Positions 26,846 to 34,160 of a stretch of 34,160 nt of DNA are shown here, one piece after another. The DNA lies in NCBI RefSeq assembly GCF_023266035.1, contig NZ_JAHFRY010000032.1:1-34160 (forward strand). Reading direction: 5' to 3'. Origin of the DNA: Nevskia sp. GTDB taxonomy: Bacteria; Pseudomonadota; Gammaproteobacteria; Nevskiales; Nevskiaceae. Made by a program: the position numbers and the translations under genes. How positions within the stretch are numbered: position 1 is the first letter of the stretch; every line of letters begins with the position of its first letter. Below the pieces are notes generated by a model, which saw only the letters and a program-made list of their open reading frames with translations, did no database searches and was not told the DNA's origin.

Positions 26846-28528
26846 ATGGCCAGCCTGGTTCGCGATCCCTTCGTCGATCCCGAGGACTGGCGGATCCTCA
26901 GAACGCTGGCCGTCTATCGGCTGGCTCTGATCGCGCTGCTGCTGGCCGTCCATTTCCTAGAACTCAGCGCCTGGTTCTTCGATCACTCGGAGCCGAGCAA
27001 TTTCTTCCGCATCGTCGCCGCCTACGCACTGCCGGCGCTGTTGCTGCTGATCGCCACCTATCAGCGCTTTCCATCGAGCGGCATGCAGGCGCATCTGGCG
27101 TTCTTCGTCGATGCGCTGGCGATCCTGCTGCTGATGTATGCCGCGCATGGCGCGTCATCCGGCCTCGGCGTGCTGTTGATCACGCCTGCCGTTGGCTGCA
27201 GCCTGGTGCTGCCGCTGCGCCTGGGCCTGCTGCACGCAGCACTCGCCACCTTCGCGGTGTTCGGAGCGGAATTCCTGCGCCAGTCGATGAACCGCATCGA
27301 AGGTGCGGATCTGACCAACGCCGGGCTGATCGGCCTGATGCTGTTCGTCACCTCGCTCGGTGCCGGCGCGGTGGCCGCGCGGGCGCGCAAGAGCGAAGCG
27401 CTGGCGGCACGTTTCGGCAGCGATCTGGCCAGCCTGTCGCGGATCAACGAGCGGATCGTCGAAAGCATGGACACGGCGGTGCTGGTGATCGATGAAGAAC
27501 GCCGTCTGCGCCTGCAAAACGCTGCCAGCCGGCGTTTGCTCGCCCGTTCCGATGGCGATTCCGATAGCAGCCAGAGCATCGACGGCCAGTCGCTGATCAG
27601 CGCCGCGCCGATCCTTGCTCAGGCGCTGTACCGCTGGCAGGAAGCGCCGAACCTCGATCCCGAACCCATCGCCCTGAGCCCCGGCGGCGCCGATCTGCTG
27701 CCGCGCTTCACCCGCCTGGGCCAGAACGCCTGGGCGCCGGTGCTGGTGCTGCTCGAAGATGCGGCCCGGGTGCGCGAACAGGCGCAGCAACTGAAGCTGG
27801 CCGCGCTCGGGCGCCTGTCGGCCGGCATCGCTCACGAGATCAGGAATCCGCTGTCGGCGATCCGCCACGCCGGCCAGTTGCTGGCCGAATCACCGGCGCT
27901 GCCCGAGCAGGATCGGCGCCTGCTCGACATGATCCAGCGCCACACAGTGCGCATCGACAAGATCGTCGAAGACGTGCTGCGCCTGTCGCGTCGCGATGCC
28001 GCCGTGCCGCAGAACCTGCTGCTGCGCAGCTTTCTCGAACGCTGCATCGCGACCTGGGCCGAAGGCTGCCCGGATGGTGCGCGGGCGATTCGCATCGACT
28101 CGATTCCGGAGCACCTCAGCGTGCGCTTCGACCCGGACCAGTTGCAGCAGGTGCTGCACAACCTCTGGCAGAACAGCTTCGAGCACGGCGCACTGGAAAC
28201 CGGAGAAGGGGCCGATAACGCCGAAACGGTCGCGATCAACGTGCGCCTCAGCGCCGGCCGTCTCAGCCCGGGCCAGCGGCCCTATCTGGACATCATCGAC
28301 GACGGTCGCGGTATCCCGGCCGAAGTACGCGAGCAACTGTTCGAACCGTTCTTTACCACCGCCCGTCGCGGCACCGGCCTGGGACTGTATTTGTCTCGGG
28401 AAATATGTGAATACAATCAAGCACGTCTATCGCATGTGCCACGTAGCCCAGGAACTCGAGGAACCCAGTTCCGCCTCGTGTTCGCGGCCAGCGAAGCACC
28501 GCTTACTCCCGTCCCGACTCGTTCATGA
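26846..28528 (+). CDS. pilS: Sensor histidine kinase PilS
   Basis: Membrane histidine kinase of 560 residues. The first 180 residues contain about six hydrophobic segments (for example LALIALLLAVHFLEL, AYALPALLLLIATY, LAILLLMYAAHG, LGLLHAALATFAVFG, LIGLMLFVTSLGAGAVA). A PAS-like linker (RINERIVESMDTAVLVIDEERRLRLQNAA) follows, then the phospho-acceptor box LSAGIAHEIRNPLSAIRHAGQLL with His near 329, and the ATPase domain with the N box LHNLWQNSFEHG, the G1 box DIIDDGRGIP and GTGLGLYLSREIC. In Pseudomonas PilS senses PilA in the inner membrane and controls PilR. Its stop overlaps the pilR ATG. It likely governs type IVa pilin rather than the Flp pilus here. Confidence 0.93.
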   Translation: MASLVRDPFVDPEDWRILRTLAVYRLALIALLLAVHFLELSAWFFDHSEPSNFFRIVAAYALPALLLLIATYQRFPSSGMQAHLAFFVDALAILLLMYAAHGASSGLGVLLITPAVGCSLVLPLRLGLLHAALATFAVFGAEFLRQSMNRIEGADLTNAGLIGLMLFVTSLGAGAVAARARKSEALAARFGSDLASLSRINERIVESMDTAVLVIDEERRLRLQNAASRRLLARSDGDSDSSQSIDGQSLISAAPILAQALYRWQEAPNLDPEPIALSPGGADLLPRFTRLGQNAWAPVLVLLEDAARVREQAQQLKLAALGRLSAGIAHEIRNPLSAIRHAGQLLAESPALPEQDRRLLDMIQRHTVRIDKIVEDVLRLSRRDAAVPQNLLLRSFLERCIATWAEGCPDGARAIRIDSIPEHLSVRFDPDQLQQVLHNLWQNSFEHGALETGEGADNAETVAINVRLSAGRLSPGQRPYLDIIDDGRGIPAEVREQLFEPFFTTARRGTGLGLYLSREICEYNQARLSHVPRSPGTRGTQFRLVFAASEAPLTPVPTRS

Positions 28529-29871
28529 GCAAAGCCCCCGCACAAGCCTTGATCGTCGACGATGAAGCCGACATCCGCGAACTGCTCGAAATCACCTTGC
28601 TGCGCATGGGCTTAGGCACTCGCGCCGCCGGCACCGTACGCGAAGCGCGTGCGCTGCTGGCCGAGCACAGTTTCGAGTTGTGCTTGACCGACATGCGCCT
28701 GCCCGACGGCAACGGCATCGAGCTGGTCAGCCATATCCAGAAGAAGCATCCGGGCCTGCCGGTCGCGGTGATCACCGCCTACGGCAGCGCCCAGGCGGCC
28801 GTCGAAAGCCTGAAGGCCGGGGCTTTCGATTTTGTCTCCAAGCCCATCGATCTGACCCAGTTGCGCAAGCTGGTCGACACCGCACTGAAGCTGAAGCGCG
28901 AGAGCACCTCAGGCGACGGCGGTCTGCTCGGCAACACCCCGGTGATCGAAGCGCTGCGGGCGCTGATCGATCGCCTGGCGCGCAGCCAGGCGCCGGTGCA
29001 CATCACCGGCGAATCCGGCACCGGCAAGGAACTGGTCGCCCGGCTCATCCACACGCGTAGCCCGCGCGCCGATGCGCCGTTCGTGCCGGTGAACTGCGGG
29101 GCGATTCCGGCCGAGCTGATGGAAAGCGAATTCTTCGGCCATCTGAAAGGCAGCTTCACCGGCGCCACGCGTGACAAGGCCGGCCTGTTCCAGGCGGCGG
29201 AAGGCGGCACCTTGTTCCTCGATGAAGTCGGCGATCTGCCGCTGCACATGCAGGTGAAGCTGCTGCGCGCATTGCAGGAGCGGGCGGTGAGGCCGGTCGG
29301 CGGCGATACCGAAGTGGCGGTCAACGTCCGGGTGATCTCGGCGACCCACAAGGACCTGAGCCAGCTGCTGGCACTCGGCACTTTCCGCCAGGATCTCTAT
29401 TACCGGCTCAATGTCATCGAGGTACGCACGCCGTCCCTGCGCGAGCGCCGCGACGACATCCCGCTGCTGACCCAGGCGATCCTGGTCAAGCTGGCTCGAA
29501 GCAATGGCCTGGCGACGACGCCGACGCTCGATGCCGCCGCCCTCGCCCGTCTCTGCGAGCACCCGTTCCCGGGCAATGTCCGCGAGCTGGAAAACGTTCT
29601 CGAGCGCGCCGTCACGCTCAGCGACGGCAGTTCGATCCTGGCTTGCGATCTGCAGCTGCGGGGCGATTGCGTGACCCGCGCAGCCGCTGCGCCAGTTGCC
29701 GCGCAGAGCGCCGTCGGCAACGATCTCGAAGGCCAGATGGAAGACATCGAGCGCCGCGCGATCGTCGAAGCGCTGGCCACGGCGCGCTACAACAAGACCC
29801 GCGCCGCGGCCCTGCTCGGCATGAGCTTCCGGTCACTGCGCTACCGGATCAAGAAGCTGAACATCGAGTGA
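28525..29871 (+). CDS. pilR: Sigma-54-dependent response regulator PilR
   Basis: NtrC-type activator of 448 residues. The receiver domain has the phosphate-accepting Asp at 56 (LTDMRLPDG) and K near 105 (VSKPID). The AAA+ domain has Walker A GESGTGKE near 162, the sigma-54 contact loop GSFTGA near 210 (serine in place of the more usual alanine of GAFTGA), Walker B GGTLFLDEVGDL, and the arginine finger region FRQDLYYRLNV. The C-terminus has a Fis-type helix-turn-helix (NKTRAAALLGMSFRSLRYRIKKL). With PilS it activates sigma-54 transcription of pilA in Pseudomonas. It overlaps pilS by 4 nt. pilA is not in this window. Confidence 0.94.
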   Translation: MSKAPAQALIVDDEADIRELLEITLLRMGLGTRAAGTVREARALLAEHSFELCLTDMRLPDGNGIELVSHIQKKHPGLPVAVITAYGSAQAAVESLKAGAFDFVSKPIDLTQLRKLVDTALKLKRESTSGDGGLLGNTPVIEALRALIDRLARSQAPVHITGESGTGKELVARLIHTRSPRADAPFVPVNCGAIPAELMESEFFGHLKGSFTGATRDKAGLFQAAEGGTLFLDEVGDLPLHMQVKLLRALQERAVRPVGGDTEVAVNVRVISATHKDLSQLLALGTFRQDLYYRLNVIEVRTPSLRERRDDIPLLTQAILVKLARSNGLATTPTLDAAALARLCEHPFPGNVRELENVLERAVTLSDGSSILACDLQLRGDCVTRAAAAPVAAQSAVGNDLEGQMEDIERRAIVEALATARYNKTRAAALLGMSFRSLRYRIKKLNIE

Positions 29872-29925
29872 CGCGGCGGCACCACTTCTTGCTTCATTGA
29901 CCCATCACATTCATTGGGGAATTCG

Positions 29926-31785
29926 TTGAAAGCTTTCTACTGTTCATCGATCGCCGCGCTGGTCCTGCTGTCCGGCTGTGCCGGCAAGTCCGCGAAGCCG
30001 GACGCCGAGCCCGTGCCGCCGGGCGTGCTGGCACTTTCGGCGCCGGCCAAGGGCGATCCAGCCCAGCGGCTGACGGCACTGCTGGCCAGCGAATGGCAGC
30101 GTTGGCTGGTCGATCACCCCGAGGAAGCCTCGCTGACCGGCGACCATCGCTACGACGATCGCTGGACCGACATGAGCCTGGATGCGATCGAGGCACGCCA
30201 TCTCGCCGACGCTGGGGCGCTGCTGAAGCTGCTGGAGATCGATCGCGAGCGCCTGACGCCAGCCGCGCAGCTGAACTTCGATCTCTACCGTCAGCAGCTC
30301 GAGCGCGACATCGAGGCCTACCGCTATCGCGGCCATCTGCAGCCGATCAACCATCTCGGCGGCGTGCAGACTTCCGACCAGCTCGCCGAAGCGCTGCAGT
30401 TCGAAACCGTGCTCGATTACGAGAACTGGATCCGCCGCATCCGTGGCATCGACGCTGCCGTCGATCAGAGCATCGTCCTGCTGCGCATGGGCCTCGCCGA
30501 AGGCCGCACCGTGCCAAAGGTGATCATGAAGCGGGTGCCGCCGCAGATCGACCGGCAGCTGGTCAAGAAGCCCGAAGCCAGCCCGCTGTACACGCCGTTC
30601 CTGAAGTTCGCTGCGAGCGTGCCGGAAGACCAGCGCGCCCGGCTGGCCGACGCCGCAAAGGCCGCGATCCGCGACAGCGCCCTGCCCGCCTGGCAGCGGC
30701 TGAAGGACGTGGTGGCGAAGGAATACCTGCCGAAGTGTCGTGATTCGGTCGGCGCCTCGGAATTGCCCGAAGGCCGTGACGCCTATGCCTTCGCGGCGCG
30801 CACCAGCACCACCACCAATCTGACGCCGGACGAGATTCACGATATCGGCCAGCGCGAAGTCACGCGCATCCGCGGCGAGATGGAAGCGATCCGCAAGCAG
30901 GTCGGCTACCAGGGCAACCTGAAAGCCTTTTTCACCTATCTGCGCACCGATCCGAAGTTCTTCTACCGAGATGGCGCGACCTTGCTGAGCGCTTATCGCG
31001 ATATCGCCAAGCGCATCGATCCGGAACTGCCCAAGTTGTTCGGCAAGCTGCCGCGCCTGCCTTACGGCGTGCGCGCCGTGCCCGAGGCCAGCGCCCCGGA
31101 CACCCACACCGCCTACTACCAGCCGGGCGCCGCCGATGGCACCCGCGCCGGCAATTTCTACGCGAATCTCTACAAGCCCGGCTCGCGGCCGAAGTGGGAG
31201 CAGGAAGCGCTGACCGCCCACGAAGCAGTGCCCGGCCATCATCTGCAGATCTCGCTGCAACAGGAACTGGTCAGCGATGCTGGCGGCACGCTGCCGGCGT
31301 TCCGCAGCCAGATCTCGTTCACTGCGTTCGTCGAAGGCTGGGGCCTGTACGCGGAAAGCCTCGGCCCGGAGATCGGCCTGTATAAGGACCCGTACTCGAA
31401 ATTCGGCCAGCTCACCTACGAGATGTGGCGCGCCGTACGCCTGGTCGTCGACACCGGCATGCACGCCAAGGGCTGGAGCCGCCAGCAGGCGATCGACTTC
31501 TTCAAGGCCAACACGCCGCGCGCCGAGCTCGATATCACCAACGAGATCGATCGCTACATCGCCTGGCCGGGCCAGGCGCTGGCCTACAAGATCGGCGAGC
31601 TGAAGATCAAGGAACTGCGCGCTCGCGCAACGGCGGCACTAGGCTCGAAGTTCGATATCCGCGGCTTCCACGACGTGGTGCTCGGCTCCGGCGCCGTGCC
31701 GCTGGACATCCTCGAGCGGAACGTCGATGCCTGGATCGAGCAGCAGGACGGCGGCGTGATCGTCAGGCTGCGCGGCACGCCCTAG
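29926..31785 (+). CDS. DUF885 family lipoprotein, predicted metallopeptidase
   Basis: A 619-residue predicted lipoprotein: short leader KAFYCSSIAALVLLSGC with a lipobox, then a DUF885 domain over most of the length (ASEWQRWLVDHPEEASLTGDHRYDDRW ... LLRMGLAEGRTVPKVIM ... YQPGAADGTRAGNFYANLY). Near residue 429 it has AHEAVPGHHLQ, an HExxPGHH arrangement like the zinc sites of M2/M32-type peptidases, with a later glutamate in FVEGWGLYAESLG. Substrate is unknown. I chose TTG 29926 because GGGGA lies 5 nt upstream; TTG 29914 is the ORF-track start. It is 54 nt after pilR and convergent with the SDR gene; functional link to pilSR is doubtful. Confidence 0.85.
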   Translation: MKAFYCSSIAALVLLSGCAGKSAKPDAEPVPPGVLALSAPAKGDPAQRLTALLASEWQRWLVDHPEEASLTGDHRYDDRWTDMSLDAIEARHLADAGALLKLLEIDRERLTPAAQLNFDLYRQQLERDIEAYRYRGHLQPINHLGGVQTSDQLAEALQFETVLDYENWIRRIRGIDAAVDQSIVLLRMGLAEGRTVPKVIMKRVPPQIDRQLVKKPEASPLYTPFLKFAASVPEDQRARLADAAKAAIRDSALPAWQRLKDVVAKEYLPKCRDSVGASELPEGRDAYAFAARTSTTTNLTPDEIHDIGQREVTRIRGEMEAIRKQVGYQGNLKAFFTYLRTDPKFFYRDGATLLSAYRDIAKRIDPELPKLFGKLPRLPYGVRAVPEASAPDTHTAYYQPGAADGTRAGNFYANLYKPGSRPKWEQEALTAHEAVPGHHLQISLQQELVSDAGGTLPAFRSQISFTAFVEGWGLYAESLGPEIGLYKDPYSKFGQLTYEMWRAVRLVVDTGMHAKGWSRQQAIDFFKANTPRAELDITNEIDRYIAWPGQALAYKIGELKIKELRARATAALGSKFDIRGFHDVVLGSGAVPLDILERNVDAWIEQQDGGVIVRLRGTP

Positions 31786-31792
31786 GCCAAGC

Positions 31793-32581
31793 TCAGAAGA
31801 CGCTGCGGACCAGGCCGCCTTCAGCGCGGATCGCCGCGCCATTGATGATCGCGGCGCGTGCGCTGCAGACGAAGGCGACGACATCGGCGATCTCGCTGGG
31901 ATCGATCAGCCGGCCGATCAGCGAGGTCGGCCGGTTCTCGGCGATGAAGCGCTTGCCGATCTCGTCCGCGCCCAGGCCAGGAAACAGATCGGCCATGAAT
32001 TTCTCGACGCTCTCGGTGCGCGTCGGCCCCGGCAACACCGAGTTGACCGTCACCCGCGTGCCCTTGGTCAGCTCGGCCAGCGCCCGCGAGATGCCGAGCT
32101 GCATGGTCTTGGTCGCGCTGTAGTGGGCCATCTCCGGCGCCGGGCTGACGCCCGATTCGCTGGAGATGAACACCACCCGGCCATCCCCCCGCGCCAGCAT
32201 GCCGCGCAGATAGTGACGCGCCAGGCGCACGCCGCTCATCACGTTGACCTCGAACAGGCGCTGCCAGTCGGCATCGCTTTCCTCGAAGAAGCCGACCGCC
32301 TCGTAGATGCCGAGGTTGTTGACCAGGATGTCGACCTCGGGCAACTGCTTGATCGTTGCTTCACAGCCTTCGGCAGTGCCGTTGTCGGCGGCCAGCGCGA
32401 TCAGCTTCGCATCAGGATTTGTTGCACGGATGCTGGCGATCGCCTGGGCCACGGCCTTGTCGCTGCGGCCATTGACGATCACGGTTGCGCCTTCGGCCGC
32501 CAGCGTGCGGGCGATCTCCAGGCCGATGCCGCCACTGGATGCCGTGACCAGCGCGGTGCTGCTTTCGAGTCCTAGTTTCAT
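31793..32581 (-). CDS. SDR family NAD(P)-dependent oxidoreductase
   Basis: Short-chain dehydrogenase/reductase of 262 residues. It has the cofactor-binding loop [12 protein letters not shown] near residue 13 (the first glycine of TGxxxGIG is replaced by Ala), an arginine in NGRSDK after beta-2 that suggests NADP(H), the NNLG motif (NNAG variant), the catalytic serine in VFISSESG and the YSATK tyrosine-lysine pair. Substrate is not evident. ATG 32581 has TTGGAAA upstream, starting only 16 nt after the T-run of a strong terminator hairpin. The ORF track's 101 extra residues run through that hairpin and are not real. A LysR regulator lies nearby, past a small unrecognised gene. Confidence 0.9.
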   Translation of the reverse strand: MKLGLESSTALVTASSGGIGLEIARTLAAEGATVIVNGRSDKAVAQAIASIRATNPDAKLIALAADNGTAEGCEATIKQLPEVDILVNNLGIYEAVGFFEESDADWQRLFEVNVMSGVRLARHYLRGMLARGDGRVVFISSESGVSPAPEMAHYSATKTMQLGISRALAELTKGTRVTVNSVLPGPTRTESVEKFMADLFPGLGADEIGKRFIAENRPTSLIGRLIDPSEIADVVAFVCSARAAIINGAAIRAEGGLVRSVF

Positions 32582-32596
32582 GAGTTTCCAATCCGT

Positions 32597-32638
32597 AAAA
32601 GAAAAGGCGCGGCGCCGGAGTTTGTCCGGGGCCGCGCC
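32597..32638 (-). terminator. Strong rho-independent terminator, possible attenuator, upstream of the SDR gene
   Basis: On the minus strand: GGCGCGGC-c-CCGGA-CAAAC-TCCGG-c-GCCGCGCC followed by TTTTCTTTT. The stem is 13 bp with one mismatch, very GC-rich, with an excellent T-tract. It lies 50 nt after the stop of the 147-aa gene and 16 nt before the SDR start codon. Confidence 0.9.
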
Positions 32639-32687
32639 GAAGGGTAGCGCGGCGAGCGTGCCGCGCGAGGAGGAACTGCTTGATCGC

Positions 32688-33131
32688 TTACGCAGCGCGC
32701 GCGTAGCTGCGTGCTTCGGCGATCTTCGCTGGCACCGCACCGGCGGCGACCGGGAACAGGCCGAACACGGTGCGAACGTTGTCGACGGTGATCGCCGCTT
32801 CGCCGATCGCCGCCTCGCTGTAGCCCTCGCGAGCCAGGCGAGCCCGCTCGGCACTGGCATCACGTTCGGCAACCACCGCGTCAACGTAATCAGCCAGCAT
32901 CTTCAGGCGGGTGCCGAGTATCGACGGCGCGCTCGGCGCAGCCAGATTCGGCACTGCCGGCAAGCGGCTCTGAACCACGGCCTGCTCGACCACGGTCAGC
33001 GCGGAATCACGGCCGAACAGGCCGGCGCGACGAAACATGGCCGCCAGCAGCGGACGCGGCAGGCCGGTAACGGCCACGATATTGGTACGGGGAAGGTTCT
33101 GGGTACTGATGTTCTGGCTGTTGCTGTTCAT
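32688..33131 (-). CDS. Hypothetical protein, 147 residues
   Basis: I do not recognise this protein. It begins with a polar stretch rich in N, S and Q ([12 protein letters not shown]), followed by [33 protein letters not shown] and a probable helical region with charged residues ([36 protein letters not shown]). No signal peptide, cysteine or membrane helix is seen, so it is probably cytoplasmic. The ATG has AGGAG 7 nt upstream, and a strong terminator follows the stop, both supporting a real gene. It is divergent from the LysR gene (135-nt gap) and therefore a likely target of that regulator. Confidence 0.75.
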   Translation of the reverse strand: MNSNSQNISTQNLPRTNIVAVTGLPRPLLAAMFRRAGLFGRDSALTVVEQAVVQSRLPAVPNLAAPSAPSILGTRLKMLADYVDAVVAERDASAERARLAREGYSEAAIGEAAITVDNVRTVFGLFPVAAGAVPAKIAEARSYARAA

Positions 33132-33231
33132 CGATCTGCTCCTGTTTCAACGCCGGCTTGCTGGCGTTTCATGGAGCGCACTTTGCTCTTTGCCTGATCG
33201 CAATAGAAGACGTCATTTACGAATTCTATTT

Positions 33232-33245
33232 TTGCAATTTTGCAA
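33232..33245. promoter_or_regulatory. Candidate LysR operator (TTGCAA dyad)
   Basis: Two copies of the self-complementary hexamer TTGCAA are separated by 2 nt, in the AT-rich gap between the divergent 147-aa gene and the LysR gene, 21 nt before the LysR ATG. Position fits an autoregulatory site; binding is inferred only. Confidence 0.4.
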
Positions 33246-33266
33246 GATAAGCCTCAGGCTGCCGTC

Positions 33267-34160
33267 ATGAACTGGGACGATCTGCGCTATGTGCTGGCCA
33301 TTTCCCGCGCCGGCGGCCTGAATGGCGCGGCGCGGCTGCTGGCGGTCAATCCATCGAGCGTCTATCGCCGCCTCGAAACCCTGGAACTGGCGCTGGAAGT
33401 GCGGCTGTTCGAACGCCTGCGTGCCGGCTACCGGCTGACACCGGCTGGCGAGGCCCTGGCCGAAGCGGCGGAAAAGATGGAGCGCGAGGCGCTCGCCGTC
33501 GAAGGCCGGATCAAGGGCACCGACGTGCGCCTGGAAGGCCACATCCGGCTCAGCACCAGCGAAGCCGTGGCCCTGCATCTGCTGCCGCGCTGGCTGGCAG
33601 AGTTCCGCGATACCTATCCCGGCCTGACCCTGGACATCGCCTCGACCAACCAGATCGCCGACCTGTCCAAGCGCGAGGCCGACGTGGTGATCCGCGGCAC
33701 CGCGCATCCGCCCGAGCATCTGGTCGGCCGCCGGGCCGGCCGGATCGTGTTCGCGTCCTATGCCTCGAAGACCTATCTCGACCGGGTTGGCCGTGGCCGG
33801 CCGCTCGCCGACTACGACTGGCTCGGCTTCGAGGGCCCGATGCTGCGCGTGCAGCAGGCCAAATGGCTGGCCGCGAACGTGCCGGAGCCCAGAGTCCGCC
33901 TGCGCTACGACAGCTTCGCGCCGCTGCGGCTGGCGGTCGCCTCCCACCTTGGTTGTGCTGCGCTGCCCTGGTTCGCCTGCTTCGACGATCCCGAACTCGA
34001 ACGCCTGCCCGACACTGAAAACGACTCCGGCTTCGATTTCTGGGTGCTGACCCATCCGGACCTGCGCAAGAGCGCCCGCGTCCGCGCCTTCCTGCAGTTC
34101 TTCGGCACGCGCTTGGCGGCGCTCGATGAAACGGTGATGGGCAGCGTCGCAGCGATCTGA
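33267..34160 (+). CDS. LysR family transcriptional regulator
   Basis: A complete 297-residue LysR-type regulator ending exactly at the window edge (TGA at 34158-34160). The N-terminal winged helix-turn-helix reads MNWDDLRYVLAISRAGGLNGAARLLAVNPSSVYRRLETLE, followed by the linker helix and the effector-binding domain (LEGHIRLSTSEAVALHLLPRWLAEFRDTYPGLTLDI). The recognition helix NPSSVYRRL replaces the more usual SQPAVSRQI, as in a subgroup of LysR regulators. ATG 33267 has AGG 8 nt upstream; the TTG at 33240 in the ORF track overlaps the TTGCAA dyad and is unlikely. It is divergent from the 147-aa gene and the SDR gene, which it may control. Confidence 0.92.
   Translation: MNWDDLRYVLAISRAGGLNGAARLLAVNPSSVYRRLETLELALEVRLFERLRAGYRLTPAGEALAEAAEKMEREALAVEGRIKGTDVRLEGHIRLSTSEAVALHLLPRWLAEFRDTYPGLTLDIASTNQIADLSKREADVVIRGTAHPPEHLVGRRAGRIVFASYASKTYLDRVGRGRPLADYDWLGFEGPMLRVQQAKWLAANVPEPRVRLRYDSFAPLRLAVASHLGCAALPWFACFDDPELERLPDTENDSGFDFWVLTHPDLRKSARVRAFLQFFGTRLAALDETVMGSVAAI

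Noticed and set aside
32582-32884. 101-residue N-terminal extension of the SDR protein
   Set aside because: It would be translated through the terminator hairpin and the 147-aa gene in another frame, and has no SDR similarity.

Overview
The window looks like chromosomal DNA of a GC-rich gammaproteobacterium. The gene orders amgK-murU / lptD-surA-pdxA-ksgA...apaH and pgeF-rluD / bamD...pilS-pilR resemble those of Pseudomonas and relatives. The protein sequences would also fit a Nevskiales- or Xanthomonadales-like lineage; that placement is an inference from style and synteny, not from a search. Almost all of it is coding. I saw no tRNA, rRNA, CRISPR array, insertion sequence or prophage.

Left part (1-9.1 kb): the end of a PlsC-type acyltransferase and lipoyl synthase lipA point right. 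They meet a leftward operon amgK-murU-osmC-like (peptidoglycan sugar recycling plus a small thiol peroxidase-like protein). Divergent from amgK is lptD-surA-pdxA-ksgA (outer-membrane LPS insertion, periplasmic chaperone, vitamin B6 synthesis, 16S rRNA dimethylation). ksgA is broken: relative to the family about 26 nt are missing, which shifts the frame and splits it into two ORFs.

Middle part (9.1-18.3 kb): a leftward Tad/Flp pilus locus lies between ksgA and apaH, where relatives usually have apaG. In transcription order it holds flp (a 59-aa pilin too short for the ORF track), a 413-nt gap with a 10-bp inverted repeat, a TadE-like pseudopilin, cpaB/rcpC, secretin rcpA/cpaC, tadZ, tadA, tadB, tadC, a TPR lipoprotein (TadD-like) and a DUF3613 protein. 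Several genes overlap by 4 nt. No prepilin peptidase is present in the window.

Right part (18.3-34.2 kb): apaH converges on pgeF-rluD. Divergent from rluD is bamD, whose protein carries an unusual C-terminal extension of about 240 residues with a repeated motif. Then come leftward nadE and sucC-sucD, separated by clear terminators, and rightward a small PP0621-like membrane protein, pilS and pilR (the two-component system for type IV pilin transcription), and a DUF885 lipoprotein. The window ends with a leftward pair (an unrecognised 147-aa protein, then an SDR oxidoreductase behind a strong terminator hairpin) and a divergent LysR regulator.

No wholly new system is evident. The points most worth checking are the ksgA lesion, the tad insertion with loss of apaG at this site, the BamD extension, the flp downstream region and the hairpin in front of the SDR gene.
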